From the NCBI GenBank assembly GCA_024681515.1, contig JAILAR010000163.1:1-48464 (forward strand): a DNA stretch of 48,464 nucleotides, written 5' to 3'. Shown here piece by piece: positions 20,199 through 27,836 of the stretch; the first letter of the stretch is position 1; every line of letters starts with the position of its first letter. The position numbers and the translations under genes were made by a program. Under the pieces are notes generated by a model. The model was not told the DNA's origin. It did not search any database and worked only from the letters and a program-made list of their open reading frames with translations. The DNA comes from Eubacterium sp. (GTDB taxonomy: Bacteria > Bacillota > Clostridia > Lachnospirales > Lachnospiraceae).

Positions 20199-20435
20199 AT
20201 GATTTACGAAAAACTGGTAACCATTATGTCGGAGCGGCTTTCGGTCTCGCCCCAGGATATCACGCAGGATACCCTGTTCAAGGATGATCTGGCAGTGGAT
20301 TCCCTGGATCTGTATGATCTGATCATGGCTCTGGAAGAGGAATTCAATGTGGAGATCGCTCCGGAACGTATGAATGACGTGGAGCAGGTTTCGGACGTGA
20401 TCCGGGTACTGAAGGAACTGGGAGTCGAGGACTGA
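20199..20435 (+). CDS. acpP: Acyl carrier protein
   Basis: A 78-residue acidic protein that carries acyl groups on a phosphopantetheine arm attached to Ser35 in the motif VDSLD. Length and predicted four-helix pattern fit. It is followed 19 bp later by an acyl-ACP thioesterase, so the pair probably works together in releasing or trimming fatty acids. It may be a dedicated rather than the main ACP, because no fab genes are nearby. Confidence 0.88.
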   Translation: MIYEKLVTIMSERLSVSPQDITQDTLFKDDLAVDSLDLYDLIMALEEEFNVEIAPERMNDVEQVSDVIRVLKELGVED

Positions 20436-20454
20436 GTCTTGAAGGGGATATACA

Positions 20455-21165
20455 ATGTACTCATTTACAGAGAGGGTCCGATACACGGAACTGGACGAGA
20501 ACCGGAATCTGGCTCTTACATCTATAATCAATTATATGCAGGACTGCTGTATCTATGAGGCGGAGGACAGAGGCGTCGGGATCGACTGGCTGCTGGAACA
20601 TCACACCGCATGGATGCTGATCAGCTGGCAGGTGAAGATCTTCCGGAGGCCGGTGTTCTGCGAGCATGTGGAGATCGCCACCTGGGCCTGCGGGTTCCGG
20701 CATTTTCTCGGACAGCGGAACTTCACCATCAAGAATGCGGAGACCGGTGAAGTGCTGATCATCGCTTATTCGGAGTGGGCATATGTGAATGTGGTGGAGC
20801 AAAAGCCGGAGCGGCATGTTCCTGAAAAGGAACTCCAGGCTTATGGAACCAATCCGCCTATGGATTATCCCTTTGAGAAGGGACGGCTGGATATCCTCGA
20901 GAATCTTACGGCAAAGCCGCCCATCACGGTAACCGAGATGAATATCGATACCAACCATCATGTGAACAACGGACAATACGTGGCCCTGGCCTGTTCCGTG
21001 ATCCCGCAGGGTACCGCAGGCTTTACGGATTTTCGCTGTGATGTTCGGGCTCAGTCGGTGCTGGGCGATGTACTCTATCCGATGATCGGAGAAGAGGATG
21101 GGGTGGTAACGGTGGTTCTGAACGATCCAAACGGAAAACCGAAGCTGGTGGCCCGATTCAAGTGA
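20455..21165 (+). CDS. Acyl-ACP thioesterase
   Basis: A 236-residue double hot-dog thioesterase of the FatA/FatB-like bacterial family, which hydrolyses acyl-ACP to free fatty acid in the cytoplasm. The second hot-dog holds the conserved NIDTNHHVNN segment with the catalytic Asn/His region. The N-terminal hot-dog begins with RYTELDENRNL. It lies directly after an acyl carrier protein gene and is probably co-transcribed with it. The chain length released cannot be predicted from sequence. Confidence 0.9.
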   Translation: MYSFTERVRYTELDENRNLALTSIINYMQDCCIYEAEDRGVGIDWLLEHHTAWMLISWQVKIFRRPVFCEHVEIATWACGFRHFLGQRNFTIKNAETGEVLIIAYSEWAYVNVVEQKPERHVPEKELQAYGTNPPMDYPFEKGRLDILENLTAKPPITVTEMNIDTNHHVNNGQYVALACSVIPQGTAGFTDFRCDVRAQSVLGDVLYPMIGEEDGVVTVVLNDPNGKPKLVARFK

Positions 21166-21272
21166 TCATCGTGATTCGCGAAATGTGCGGAACAATAAGC
21201 CATGCAGGCTTGTGAGACATACTTTGTGTGTGCTTGCTCACGTATGAAACAGGATAATCAGGAGGCGTTGAA

Positions 21273-21998
21273 ATGAGAAGAATTCTCATCACAAATGATG
21301 ACGGGATCGATGCAGACGGGCTGCTTCGGCTGGTTCGTGCGGCCAAGGACTTCGGTGAGGTCTGGGTGGTAGCGCCGGATGGGCAGCGGAGTTCCTCTTC
21401 TCATTCCATTAATATCCGGAATACCATCGACATCGGACCGTATCCCTTTCCGGTGGAGGGGGTGAAGGCCTTTTGGTGCAGCGGTTCACCGGCGGACTGT
21501 GTCCGGGTGGGCGGTGTGCATATCATGCAGGAGAAGCCGGATATCGTGCTGTCGGGGATCAATTTCGGATATAATTCCGCAACAGATATCCAGTATTCCG
21601 GAACCTGTGGCGCGGCTTTTGAAGGAGCCTTCCAGGGCTGGCACTCCATTGCAGTCTCCGAGCAGGCTAAGGAGTGTCATGAAGTGACAGATCGGTATCT
21701 GCCCGAACTACTGGCAGAGCTGATCGAGACACCGCTTCCTTACGGAACCATTCATAACGTGAACTTTCCCGGCTGCCCACTGGCGGAATGTCGGGGTATG
21801 CTGCGGAATCGGACGGTATCCCGAAGCATGTTCTATCGGGACGGTTACGATGAGGTGCAGAAACTGGAAAGCGGCGGCAGGCGTGTGATCGTGAACGGAC
21901 AGCCGAACCGTACGGCAGAGGAAGGGACGGATATGAGGGCACTGGTGGAGAATTATGTGTCTGTCGGTGTGGTAAATAATGTCGGGGTTTCATTATAA
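21273..21998 (+). CDS. surE: 5'/3'-nucleotidase SurE
   Basis: A 241-residue metal-dependent nucleoside monophosphate phosphatase. The N-terminal LITNDDGID motif supplies the metal-binding Asp pair. SSSSHS and SGINFGYN, with the second Asn, complete the metal and phosphate site. The start is preceded by AGGAGGCG. Length is normal. It follows the thioesterase gene by about 107 bp on the same strand; whether they share a transcript is unclear. Confidence 0.94.
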   Translation: MRRILITNDDGIDADGLLRLVRAAKDFGEVWVVAPDGQRSSSSHSINIRNTIDIGPYPFPVEGVKAFWCSGSPADCVRVGGVHIMQEKPDIVLSGINFGYNSATDIQYSGTCGAAFEGAFQGWHSIAVSEQAKECHEVTDRYLPELLAELIETPLPYGTIHNVNFPGCPLAECRGMLRNRTVSRSMFYRDGYDEVQKLESGGRRVIVNGQPNRTAEEGTDMRALVENYVSVGVVNNVGVSL

Positions 21999-22087
21999 TT
22001 TCATCGGATGAACAGTTTGTCAACGACACCGTTGCGGAACAGGGAGTTTTTTGATAATTGATTGTGTGATTTTGCTCGAAAGATGTG

Positions 22088-22116
22088 TTGCGAACAATAT
22101 TGTCCTGCGATATCAT
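22088..22116 (+). promoter_or_regulatory. Promoter of the surface protein gene
   Basis: TTGCGA, 17-bp spacer, TATCAT, 36 bp upstream of the start at 22152. Confidence 0.5.
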
Positions 22117-22151
22117 AAAGATATCAAGTCTTTCAGAAAGAGGGTGGGTTC

Positions 22152-24425
22152 ATGCAAAAAAAGACAAGGTTACGTGGTGTTTCGTTACTTATTTTCTTAC
22201 TTCTTGTTTCTGTGGGCATCTGGTTTCTTCCCATTGGTGCAAAGGCCTCGACAACAGGCAGTGACATCGTACTGGTTACAATTTATGCGGATGATGGAAA
22301 GTTTGAGGATAAACATGCTTCCCATTCCGTCGAAGTGATCAAAGGCAAGGAGTTGGCTGAAGCTTTATTTGCTCCAGGGGTTGTTACGGAGATTCCCAAA
22401 TACAAGCATCATGAGTTGACAGGTTGGAAGGTTACTTACGAAACAAGTAAAAAAAGTGTGGATGCCGATTATGAATTGATCGGGATCTATGCAAAAGAAA
22501 ACATATCCCTTCATCCGATTTGGAAGGAACTTCCAGGGGCACAAATAACATTTGATGCAAACGGAGGATCTTTCCCGAACGGAAAAAGTACGTATTCTTC
22601 AAAATTCTATGGGGATTCTCGGATTATACTGGAAGATAACAATTATCCGCAGAAAAAGGGTGAGGTTCTGATTGGATGGGCATCCAAAAACAATCTGAAC
22701 TATCCGGAAATGCAAACTTACAAAGGGACAAAGATCATTTCCTATCTTGATTTTGAAAAATTCTGGAGTATGGGATATATTCCGTTGGCGGATGATACAC
22801 TGGTTGCACAGTGGACAAAAGGCTTCTATGTTACCATTGACTATAACGGAGGAACGAATCCGAATCTGGGTCCCGGTTGGTCTCCCAAATACACGCTGAA
22901 TATTCCCTCAGGGGAAACGATAAAGAAGAATGATCTTCCTTCCGTTCCAATGGCGGACAGTTATATGGCTTCGGGCGATTTCCTTGGCTGGAAATTGCTT
23001 GAAAGCAGTGATACAAAACTGTATACCACAGCGGAGGTTCTGTCCTATGTGCCGACAAAGGATGTTACTTTCTGTGCCCAGTTCCGATATACGGTTTCGA
23101 ATGGCTGGGTGAGCACCGGGAAAGGATATCTGTATCTGGTCGATGGGGTTCCTGCCAAGGGATGGATTCAGGAGGGATCTAAGTGGTTTTATGCCGATAA
23201 GGAAGGCGTTGTTCAGAGCGGATGGAAAAAACTCGGAGGGAAATGGTATTATTTCGGATCCGGTTTTGAAATGACGACTGGGTGGAAGAAGATTAAATAC
23301 AATTGGTATCTGTTTGATAAAAACGGTGTAATGCAAACCGGCTGGAAGAAATCCGGGGGCTCCTGGTATTATCTGGACAGTTCCGGGATCATGCAGACCG
23401 GAAAAGTTACCATAGACGGTGTTTTGTATAATTTTGCCCCGTCCGGTGAACTTTATGAAGAGGGGGAAGAGTACAGAAATACCGGAGTGGTGATCAATGA
23501 GACCAATTTTCCGGATCCGGTCTTCCGAAAGTTTATAAGTTACAACAGTTTCGATACGGATCACAATGAAATTCTGTCATGGAAAGAAATTCAAACTGTA
23601 ACATCGATCAAGATTGATGGAACTGTATGGACCGGAATGAAAAACATAAAGGGGATTGAAGTGTTCCGGTCACTGAAGGTATTAAATTTGTCCGGAATAC
23701 AGACAGAGTCCTTCAGCGTTGATGGTTTAGATACGATCGAGTCTCTTATCATCAGTTCCGGTGCTCTGAAATCTCTTTCAGTTTCCAATTGTGCGAATCT
23801 GAAGCTTTTGGATTGCAGCAGAAATAAGCTTACAAGCCTGGATCTCAGTAAGGTGAAAGGCTTGAAAGTACTGTATTGCGAACATAACTCAATGACGAAA
23901 CTCTCCATACTTCAAAATCCCTGCCTGTGTACGGCTTATAACAATAAGACGGGTGCGATTGATGAGGGAACTTCTACTATTTACATTTCGGAGAACGGTG
24001 ATTATCAATTTTCCGTGGACAATAATGTGTCTGTAAGCAGCCGCGTATTTTCTCATGAATGGTTTGACGGAAAATGGTATAATTCCGATGGTACCCAGAC
24101 TTATGGCTACACGTTGAAATGGAAGCATGACTCAAAGGGGTGGTGGATCACGGATTCGTCAGGCTGGTACCCGAAAAATCAATGGCAGAAGGTTGATGGG
24201 GTCTGGTACTATTTCAAAAAGAATGGTTACATGGCTGCAAATGAATGGGTAAAAGGATACTACTTCAATAAGGATGGTTCCTGGACATATACCTATAAAG
24301 GCGGCTGGCATCAGACAGAAAAGGGTTGGTGGTATGGTGATACCTCCGGATGGTACGCAAAAAACTGCACATGCGTAATCGATGGGAAAAAATATGTATT
24401 TGATTCCAGGGGTTATTTGAGATAA
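22152..24425 (+). CDS. Secreted cell-wall-binding repeat protein
   Basis: A 757-residue exported protein. A signal peptide (about 1-34, ending AKA) is followed by InlB/Flg_new-type repeats (about 55-312). Choline-binding-type GW repeats come next (about 318-435, pattern GWKK..G.WYYF). Then an EF-hand-like DTDHNEILS segment, a short leucine-rich repeat region (about 497-590), and further GW-type repeats (about 636-757). It is likely anchored non-covalently to wall teichoic acid or polysaccharide and may mediate adhesion; no catalytic domain is seen. The coding sequence is visibly AT-richer, with different codon choice, than its neighbours, which suggests transfer or rapid evolution. It has its own promoter and terminator. 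Confidence 0.88.
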   Translation: MQKKTRLRGVSLLIFLLLVSVGIWFLPIGAKASTTGSDIVLVTIYADDGKFEDKHASHSVEVIKGKELAEALFAPGVVTEIPKYKHHELTGWKVTYETSKKSVDADYELIGIYAKENISLHPIWKELPGAQITFDANGGSFPNGKSTYSSKFYGDSRIILEDNNYPQKKGEVLIGWASKNNLNYPEMQTYKGTKIISYLDFEKFWSMGYIPLADDTLVAQWTKGFYVTIDYNGGTNPNLGPGWSPKYTLNIPSGETIKKNDLPSVPMADSYMASGDFLGWKLLESSDTKLYTTAEVLSYVPTKDVTFCAQFRYTVSNGWVSTGKGYLYLVDGVPAKGWIQEGSKWFYADKEGVVQSGWKKLGGKWYYFGSGFEMTTGWKKIKYNWYLFDKNGVMQTGWKKSGGSWYYLDSSGIMQTGKVTIDGVLYNFAPSGELYEEGEEYRNTGVVINETNFPDPVFRKFISYNSFDTDHNEILSWKEIQTVTSIKIDGTVWTGMKNIKGIEVFRSLKVLNLSGIQTESFSVDGLDTIESLIISSGALKSLSVSNCANLKLLDCSRNKLTSLDLSKVKGLKVLYCEHNSMTKLSILQNPCLCTAYNNKTGAIDEGTSTIYISENGDYQFSVDNNVSVSSRVFSHEWFDGKWYNSDGTQTYGYTLKWKHDSKGWWITDSSGWYPKNQWQKVDGVWYYFKKNGYMAANEWVKGYYFNKDGSWTYTYKGGWHQTEKGWWYGDTSGWYAKNCTCVIDGKKYVFDSRGYLR

Positions 24426-24445
24426 AGTAGATTCATTTTCACGTA

Positions 24446-24490
24446 GAAACCGGATTTGGTTGTAAGAACAACTGAATCCGGTTTCTTTGT
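24446..24490 (+). terminator. Intrinsic terminator after the surface protein
   Basis: Stem GAAACCGGATT/AATCCGGTTTC, with an inner GGTTGT/ACAACT helix and a T-rich tail. Confidence 0.9.
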
Positions 24491-24508
24491 GTCTTTTTGA
24501 AAAAATGC

Positions 24509-24537
24509 TTGACATATTATCAAAAAGATAATAAGAT
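24509..24537 (+). promoter_or_regulatory. Promoter with operator palindrome, first unit
   Basis: TTGACA, 17-bp spacer, TAAGAT. The spacer is filled by the palindrome TATTATC, AAAAA, GATAATA (24515-24533). A near-copy of this promoter is at 27756-27784, and a second palindrome is at 24554-24572. Confidence 0.75.
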
Positions 24538-24553
24538 GTAATCGCAACAAAGA

Positions 24554-24572
24554 TATTATCAGAAAGATAATA
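24554..24572 (+). promoter_or_regulatory. Second operator palindrome
   Basis: TATTATC, AGAAA, GATAATA, centred 39 bp downstream of the first palindrome. It would lie in the early transcribed region. Confidence 0.6.
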
Positions 24573-24577
24573 AGTTA

Positions 24578-24698
24578 GGCGCGAAGTATGGAAGCCGAAT
24601 CATGGAGCGCGGACTCGAACTGAAAAATAAAGCAAATAATCGACATATACGCGCGATATGATTCGTAACGGAGCGCCGGAAGGCGCGAAGTATGGAAT
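24578..24698 (+). repeat. 104-bp-period hairpin array, copy A (leader of unknown gene)
   Basis: It begins with the right half of a hairpin (GGCGCGAAGTATGG, 24578-24591). The complete large hairpin follows (24596-24665: CGAATCAT/ATGATTCG, GGA opposite GAT, GCGCG/CGCGC, 38-nt loop starting GACTCG). A small hairpin ends the array (24661-24698: GGA opposite GAA, GCGCC/GGCGC, GGAA tetraloop). GCGAAG recurs at 24581 and 24685, exactly 104 bp apart. The array runs straight into GGAGGTGAT, the ribosome binding site at 24699. Confidence 0.7.
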
Positions 24699-24711
24699 GG
24701 AGGTGATGCTT

Positions 24712-25284
24712 ATGAACAATCTGATGAACGGGATGTTTGGGAAGATCGCACCGGGCATGTGCAGGCTGTCCATGAACGGAGAGATCGCCATCAAAACATC
24801 AAACGGCTACAAGACCTTTCGAAGCGAAATAGGTCAGCTGGTGAACTGCAGCAATTTCGTATTCCCCATCGGAGAGGAATTCTTCTTCCTGATCCCTACG
24901 AACCGGGTGAAGACAGGGGACATCATCCTGGTGAATGGGAAACCCAGATGTGTGATCACAGAGGAGGCGGATCGAATCACAGCGATCAACTACGAAGATT
25001 CCACTGTGGAGCAGATCCTTCCGGAGCGGTACATTTTCATGGGGAATACCTACTTCTACGGCAAGATCGTGTCCATGTTCGGAAATGACCTGAAGAAGGG
25101 GAACGATAAGATCCTGAAGTATATGATGCTTTCCGAGATGATGAAGGGAAACACAGCGACCGCCGGAGGAACGAATATGGGCGGCATGTCCGGAATGCTT
25201 CCGTTGCTTCTTCTGGGAAAGGGGGGCGACGGACTGTTTGAAGGGATCTTTGATTTCGACGGAGCAGATGACGCGAAGTGTTGA
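24712..25284 (+). CDS. Protein of unknown function, Met/Gly-rich C-terminus
   Basis: A 190-residue protein that I do not recognise. Residues about 1-125 look like a compact beta-rich domain, with segments such as GEIAIKTSNGYKTF and TGDIILVNGKPRCVI. The C-terminal part (about 135-185) is rich in Met, Gly and Leu, with MMLSEMMKG and a GGTNMGGMSGM run ending in a short hydrophobic stretch. There is no signal peptide. The start at 24712 is fixed by GGAGGTGAT 4 nt upstream; in-frame ATGs further up lie inside the leader. The last codons and the stop fall inside a copy of the 104-bp repeat. It is followed by a VWA gene and probably shares its transcript. Confidence 0.75.
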   Translation: MNNLMNGMFGKIAPGMCRLSMNGEIAIKTSNGYKTFRSEIGQLVNCSNFVFPIGEEFFFLIPTNRVKTGDIILVNGKPRCVITEEADRITAINYEDSTVEQILPERYIFMGNTYFYGKIVSMFGNDLKKGNDKILKYMMLSEMMKGNTATAGGTNMGGMSGMLPLLLLGKGGDGLFEGIFDFDGADDAKC

Positions 25285-25491
25285 CAATTATCATGGAGCA
25301 CGGACTCGGACATGAATAGTATGGCATATAAATGGGATATACGTGCGACATGATAATTCACGGAGCGCAGGAAGGCGCGAAGTGTGGATAATTATCATGG
25401 AGCACGGACTCGGACATGAATAGTATGGAATATAAGAGGGATATACGTGCGAAATGATAATTCACGAAGCGGCGGAAGCCGCGAAGTGTGG
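25268..25491 (+). repeat. 104-bp-period hairpin array, copy B (leader of VWA gene)
   Basis: Two full units and a partial one. GCGAAGTG occurs at 25273, 25377 and 25481, each 104 bp apart. The large hairpins are 25286-25358 and 25390-25462 (AATTATCAT/ATGATAATT, GGA opposite GAC or GAA, GCACG/CGTGC, 39-nt loop starting GACTCG). The small hairpins are 25359-25387 (CAC/GTG, GGA/GAA, GCGC/GCGC) and 25463-25491 (CAC/GTG, GAA/GAA, GCGGC/GCCGC, GGAA loop). Stem changes against copy A are compensatory. AATTATC and GATAATT arms of neighbouring hairpins can also pair with each other, so alternative folds exist. Confidence 0.75.
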
Positions 25492-25509
25492 AATAGAAAG
25501 GAGGCAATC

Positions 25510-26376
25510 ATGGGTAGCGGAATATGGAGAGTTGATACATTCAGAAGTTATTCCAGCCGGATGGGGAGAACCGTCGGCGCGGATGGCAAGGTGGCAGGCG
25601 ACCTGTCCAATCAGGAAATGTTTGCGGCCCGGAAGCTGGATCCGATGCTGGATCCGAAGGACGTGGTGCGGGAGTGCTGCGATACGCAGGAGCATCCGGA
25701 GACCATACCGGTGATCCTTGCACTGGACGTGACCGGTTCCATGGGACAGGCAGCGGTGGAAGTTGCAAAGGAGCTGAACGTTATCATGACCCGCCTGTAT
25801 CAGCAGGTAAAGGATGTGGAGTTCATGGTCATGGGGATCGGTGATCTGGCGTATGATCGGTGCCCGCTGCAGGTGAGCCAGTTTGAATCGGATATTCGGA
25901 TCGCAGAGCAGCTGGACAAGGTGTATTTTGAATTCGGCGGTGGCGGCAATGGTTATGAGTCCTACACTGTGGCATGGTATTTCGCGCTGAATCAGGTGCG
26001 GCTGGATGCCTGGAACCGTGGGCAGAGGGGAATCCTTATCACCATGGGCGATGAGGGAATCAATCCGTATCTGCCGGGCGAGCGTTTGGGAGAAATCCTC
26101 GGGAAACCGTTGGCAGAGGATGTGGAAACGGCCGGACTGTATCCGGCGGTACAGGAAAAGTATGATGTATATCATCTGTTTGTGGAACACCGTGCGAGCC
26201 GGAGCGAGGGATACATCAGGACCTGGAATGCGGTGATGGATCCGGAGCATTTTAAGGTGGTACGTCTGAATACCATCGCGGATGAGATCGTGCGGATCGT
26301 AACTGCGCATGCAGGAAATGAAGCGCTTCGCCGTGGCCGGGTTGAACTCCCGAAAGCAGCAGGAATCTCATGGTGA
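25510..26376 (+). CDS. VWA domain protein
   Basis: A 288-residue von Willebrand factor A domain protein, probably cytoplasmic because it lacks a signal peptide. The metal-ion-dependent adhesion site is intact, with DVTGS at residues 73-77 in a typical LALDVTGSMG strand-turn, followed by helices and a GIGDLAYD segment and later MGDEG. Such proteins usually act as scaffolds or metal-dependent partners of AAA+ ATPases or of modification systems; no AAA+ partner is in the window. GGAGG 5 nt before the ATG at 25510 decides the start. It lies between an unknown gene and a PurA-like gene, 42 bp from the latter. Confidence 0.85.
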   Translation: MGSGIWRVDTFRSYSSRMGRTVGADGKVAGDLSNQEMFAARKLDPMLDPKDVVRECCDTQEHPETIPVILALDVTGSMGQAAVEVAKELNVIMTRLYQQVKDVEFMVMGIGDLAYDRCPLQVSQFESDIRIAEQLDKVYFEFGGGGNGYESYTVAWYFALNQVRLDAWNRGQRGILITMGDEGINPYLPGERLGEILGKPLAEDVETAGLYPAVQEKYDVYHLFVEHRASRSEGYIRTWNAVMDPEHFKVVRLNTIADEIVRIVTAHAGNEALRRGRVELPKAAGISW

Positions 26377-26418
26377 CTATCATGGCGTGGCTCATATGAA
26401 AAGGAACAGGAGGTGCGT

Positions 26419-27741
26419 ATGCAGGACATCAAAGTTGTGATCGGCGGAAATTTCGGCGATGAAGGCAAGGGCCTGATGACGGATTATTTCGCGGCGGAAG
26501 CTGCAAAGGCCGGACGACGTGTACTGGTGGTCTGCAGCAACGGCGGCGCCCAGCGAGGACACACGGTCGTAACACCGGAGGGTGTTCGGCATGTGTTCCA
26601 TCATTTCGGTTCCGGAACCTTTGCGGGTGCGGATACCTGGCTCCCGGGCTATTTCATCGTAAATCCTATGATCTTCATGCAGGAGTATGAGGCGCTGACG
26701 GAAGCAGGTGCTTTTTCAAAGACCGGGCGCAGAGTCGGGAAGGGAGCTCGTGAGGAACGAGAAAAAAATCGTATTTTTATGGATCCGGAATGTCCGGTTT
26801 CGACTCCCTATGACATGATCGCCAATCAGATCCTGGAGAAACACCGTGGCGCAGGCAGGCACGGAAGCTGCGGTGTGGGAATCTGGGAGACCTTGATCCG
26901 GGACGGTCTGCGCCTGGGAGAACTATGCGGCATGACAGACGAAGCAATCCGAGACTGTCTATATGGCGAATGCAGAGATTATATGCGGCGAAGGCTTGCG
27001 GCAGCCGGGATCCATGAGATTCCGGCAGAATGGAAAGATATCCTGGAGGATGAAGGTTTGGTTGAGAATTATATCGCAGATTTTCGGCGTATGTGTGCCA
27101 TTGCTGAACTTCGGGAGATCGGGATCCTTCAGGAGTATGACCGGATCATTTTTGAAAACGGACAGGGTCTCCTTCTGGACCGGTCCAGAAAGGAATATGG
27201 ATGCCACACCACGCCAAGCAATACAGGTCTTCGGAATCCGGCGGCGCTGATTCGGGAGTATGTGCGATTGCTGCGAAATATGGATCAAATGAAACTGCTG
27301 TCCAACAACTACGCGAGAGGGCCAGAGCATCGGCAGGATAAGCAATCGTGGGATGACAACATACATGCCGGTATTATCGACGTCGAGGTTTGCTATGTGA
27401 CCAGAACCTACCTCACCCGCCATGGCGCCGGGCGCTTTGACGAAGAATGCGAGAAGGCAGAGATCAATGCTTCCATGGTGGACCGGACGAATGTTCCGAA
27501 TCCCCACCAGGGTACCCTGCGGTACGGACGGCTGGATGAGAAGGCGTTCCTTCGGAGGATCCGGGAGGATTACGACAGTGAACGACTGCCCGAAGGCTGT
27601 GTGAAAAGGATCACGGTGGCAGTGACACATGTAAATGAATATGCGACACCGCTCCTTCGGCGGGGATATTACATTTCCGACAGAGAGACCCGCGACAGTG
27701 TGAAGGAACGAGCCGGAGGGCGCCTTCGTAAATATGCGTGA
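26419..27741 (+). CDS. Divergent adenylosuccinate synthetase-like ligase
   Basis: A 440-residue member of the PurA superfamily. The GDEGKG phosphate loop is kept with catalytic Asp14, and the GHT motif keeps catalytic His48. IRDGLRLGEL and FENGQGLLLD align with the IMP-site and core segments of PurA. Three changes stand out. The TTGRRRR aspartate-binding loop is replaced by PHQGTLRYG at 362-370. The guanine-recognising TKLD is replaced by THVN at 403-406. The TTGRGIGP nucleotide loop is replaced by GSCGVG. The enzyme probably joins a different amine donor, uses a different NTP, or acts on a modified purine. It is unlikely to be the housekeeping PurA. The start follows GGAGG at 5 nt. It is the last gene of the unknown-VWA-PurA-like unit. 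Confidence 0.82.
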   Translation: MQDIKVVIGGNFGDEGKGLMTDYFAAEAAKAGRRVLVVCSNGGAQRGHTVVTPEGVRHVFHHFGSGTFAGADTWLPGYFIVNPMIFMQEYEALTEAGAFSKTGRRVGKGAREEREKNRIFMDPECPVSTPYDMIANQILEKHRGAGRHGSCGVGIWETLIRDGLRLGELCGMTDEAIRDCLYGECRDYMRRRLAAAGIHEIPAEWKDILEDEGLVENYIADFRRMCAIAELREIGILQEYDRIIFENGQGLLLDRSRKEYGCHTTPSNTGLRNPAALIREYVRLLRNMDQMKLLSNNYARGPEHRQDKQSWDDNIHAGIIDVEVCYVTRTYLTRHGAGRFDEECEKAEINASMVDRTNVPNPHQGTLRYGRLDEKAFLRRIREDYDSERLPEGCVKRITVAVTHVNEYATPLLRRGYYISDRETRDSVKERAGGRLRKYA

Positions 27742-27755
27742 GGATAAAAAAGTGC

Positions 27756-27784
27756 TTGAATAACTATCAAAATGATTATAAGAT
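27756..27784 (+). promoter_or_regulatory. Promoter-like site with operator palindrome, second unit
   Basis: TTGAAT, 17-bp spacer, TAAGAT. The spacer holds AACTATC, AAAAT, GATTATA, a degenerate copy of the palindrome at 24515. The flanking bases also match the first promoter, so the two control regions are homologous. Confidence 0.6.
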
Positions 27785-27793
27785 GAATATGTG

Positions 27794-27832
27794 AAAAGCG
27801 GTTGTGATCAGACTTGTCACAACCGCTTTTTT
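27794..27832 (+). terminator. Intrinsic terminator after the PurA-like gene
   Basis: Perfect stem AAGCGGTTGTGA/TCACAACCGCTT followed by TTTT. It begins only about 10 bp after the -10 of the promoter-like site at 27756-27784. Confidence 0.88.
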
Positions 27833-27836
27833 ATCT

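Noticed and set aside
24578-25491. CRISPR array
   Set aside because: The period is 104 bp, whole units are similar with no unique spacers, and no cas gene is present.
26377-26418. Degenerate large hairpin before the PurA-like gene (TCATGGCGTGGCTCATATGA)
   Set aside because: It resembles the start of the repeat unit but has no internal loop, no GC inner stem and no 104-bp phase. At most it is a relic.
26419-27741. Phage-type PurZ (2-aminoadenine synthesis)
   Set aside because: The catalytic Asp of PurA is kept here, there is no phage gene nearby, and the altered loops differ from a simple PurZ pattern as far as I can tell.
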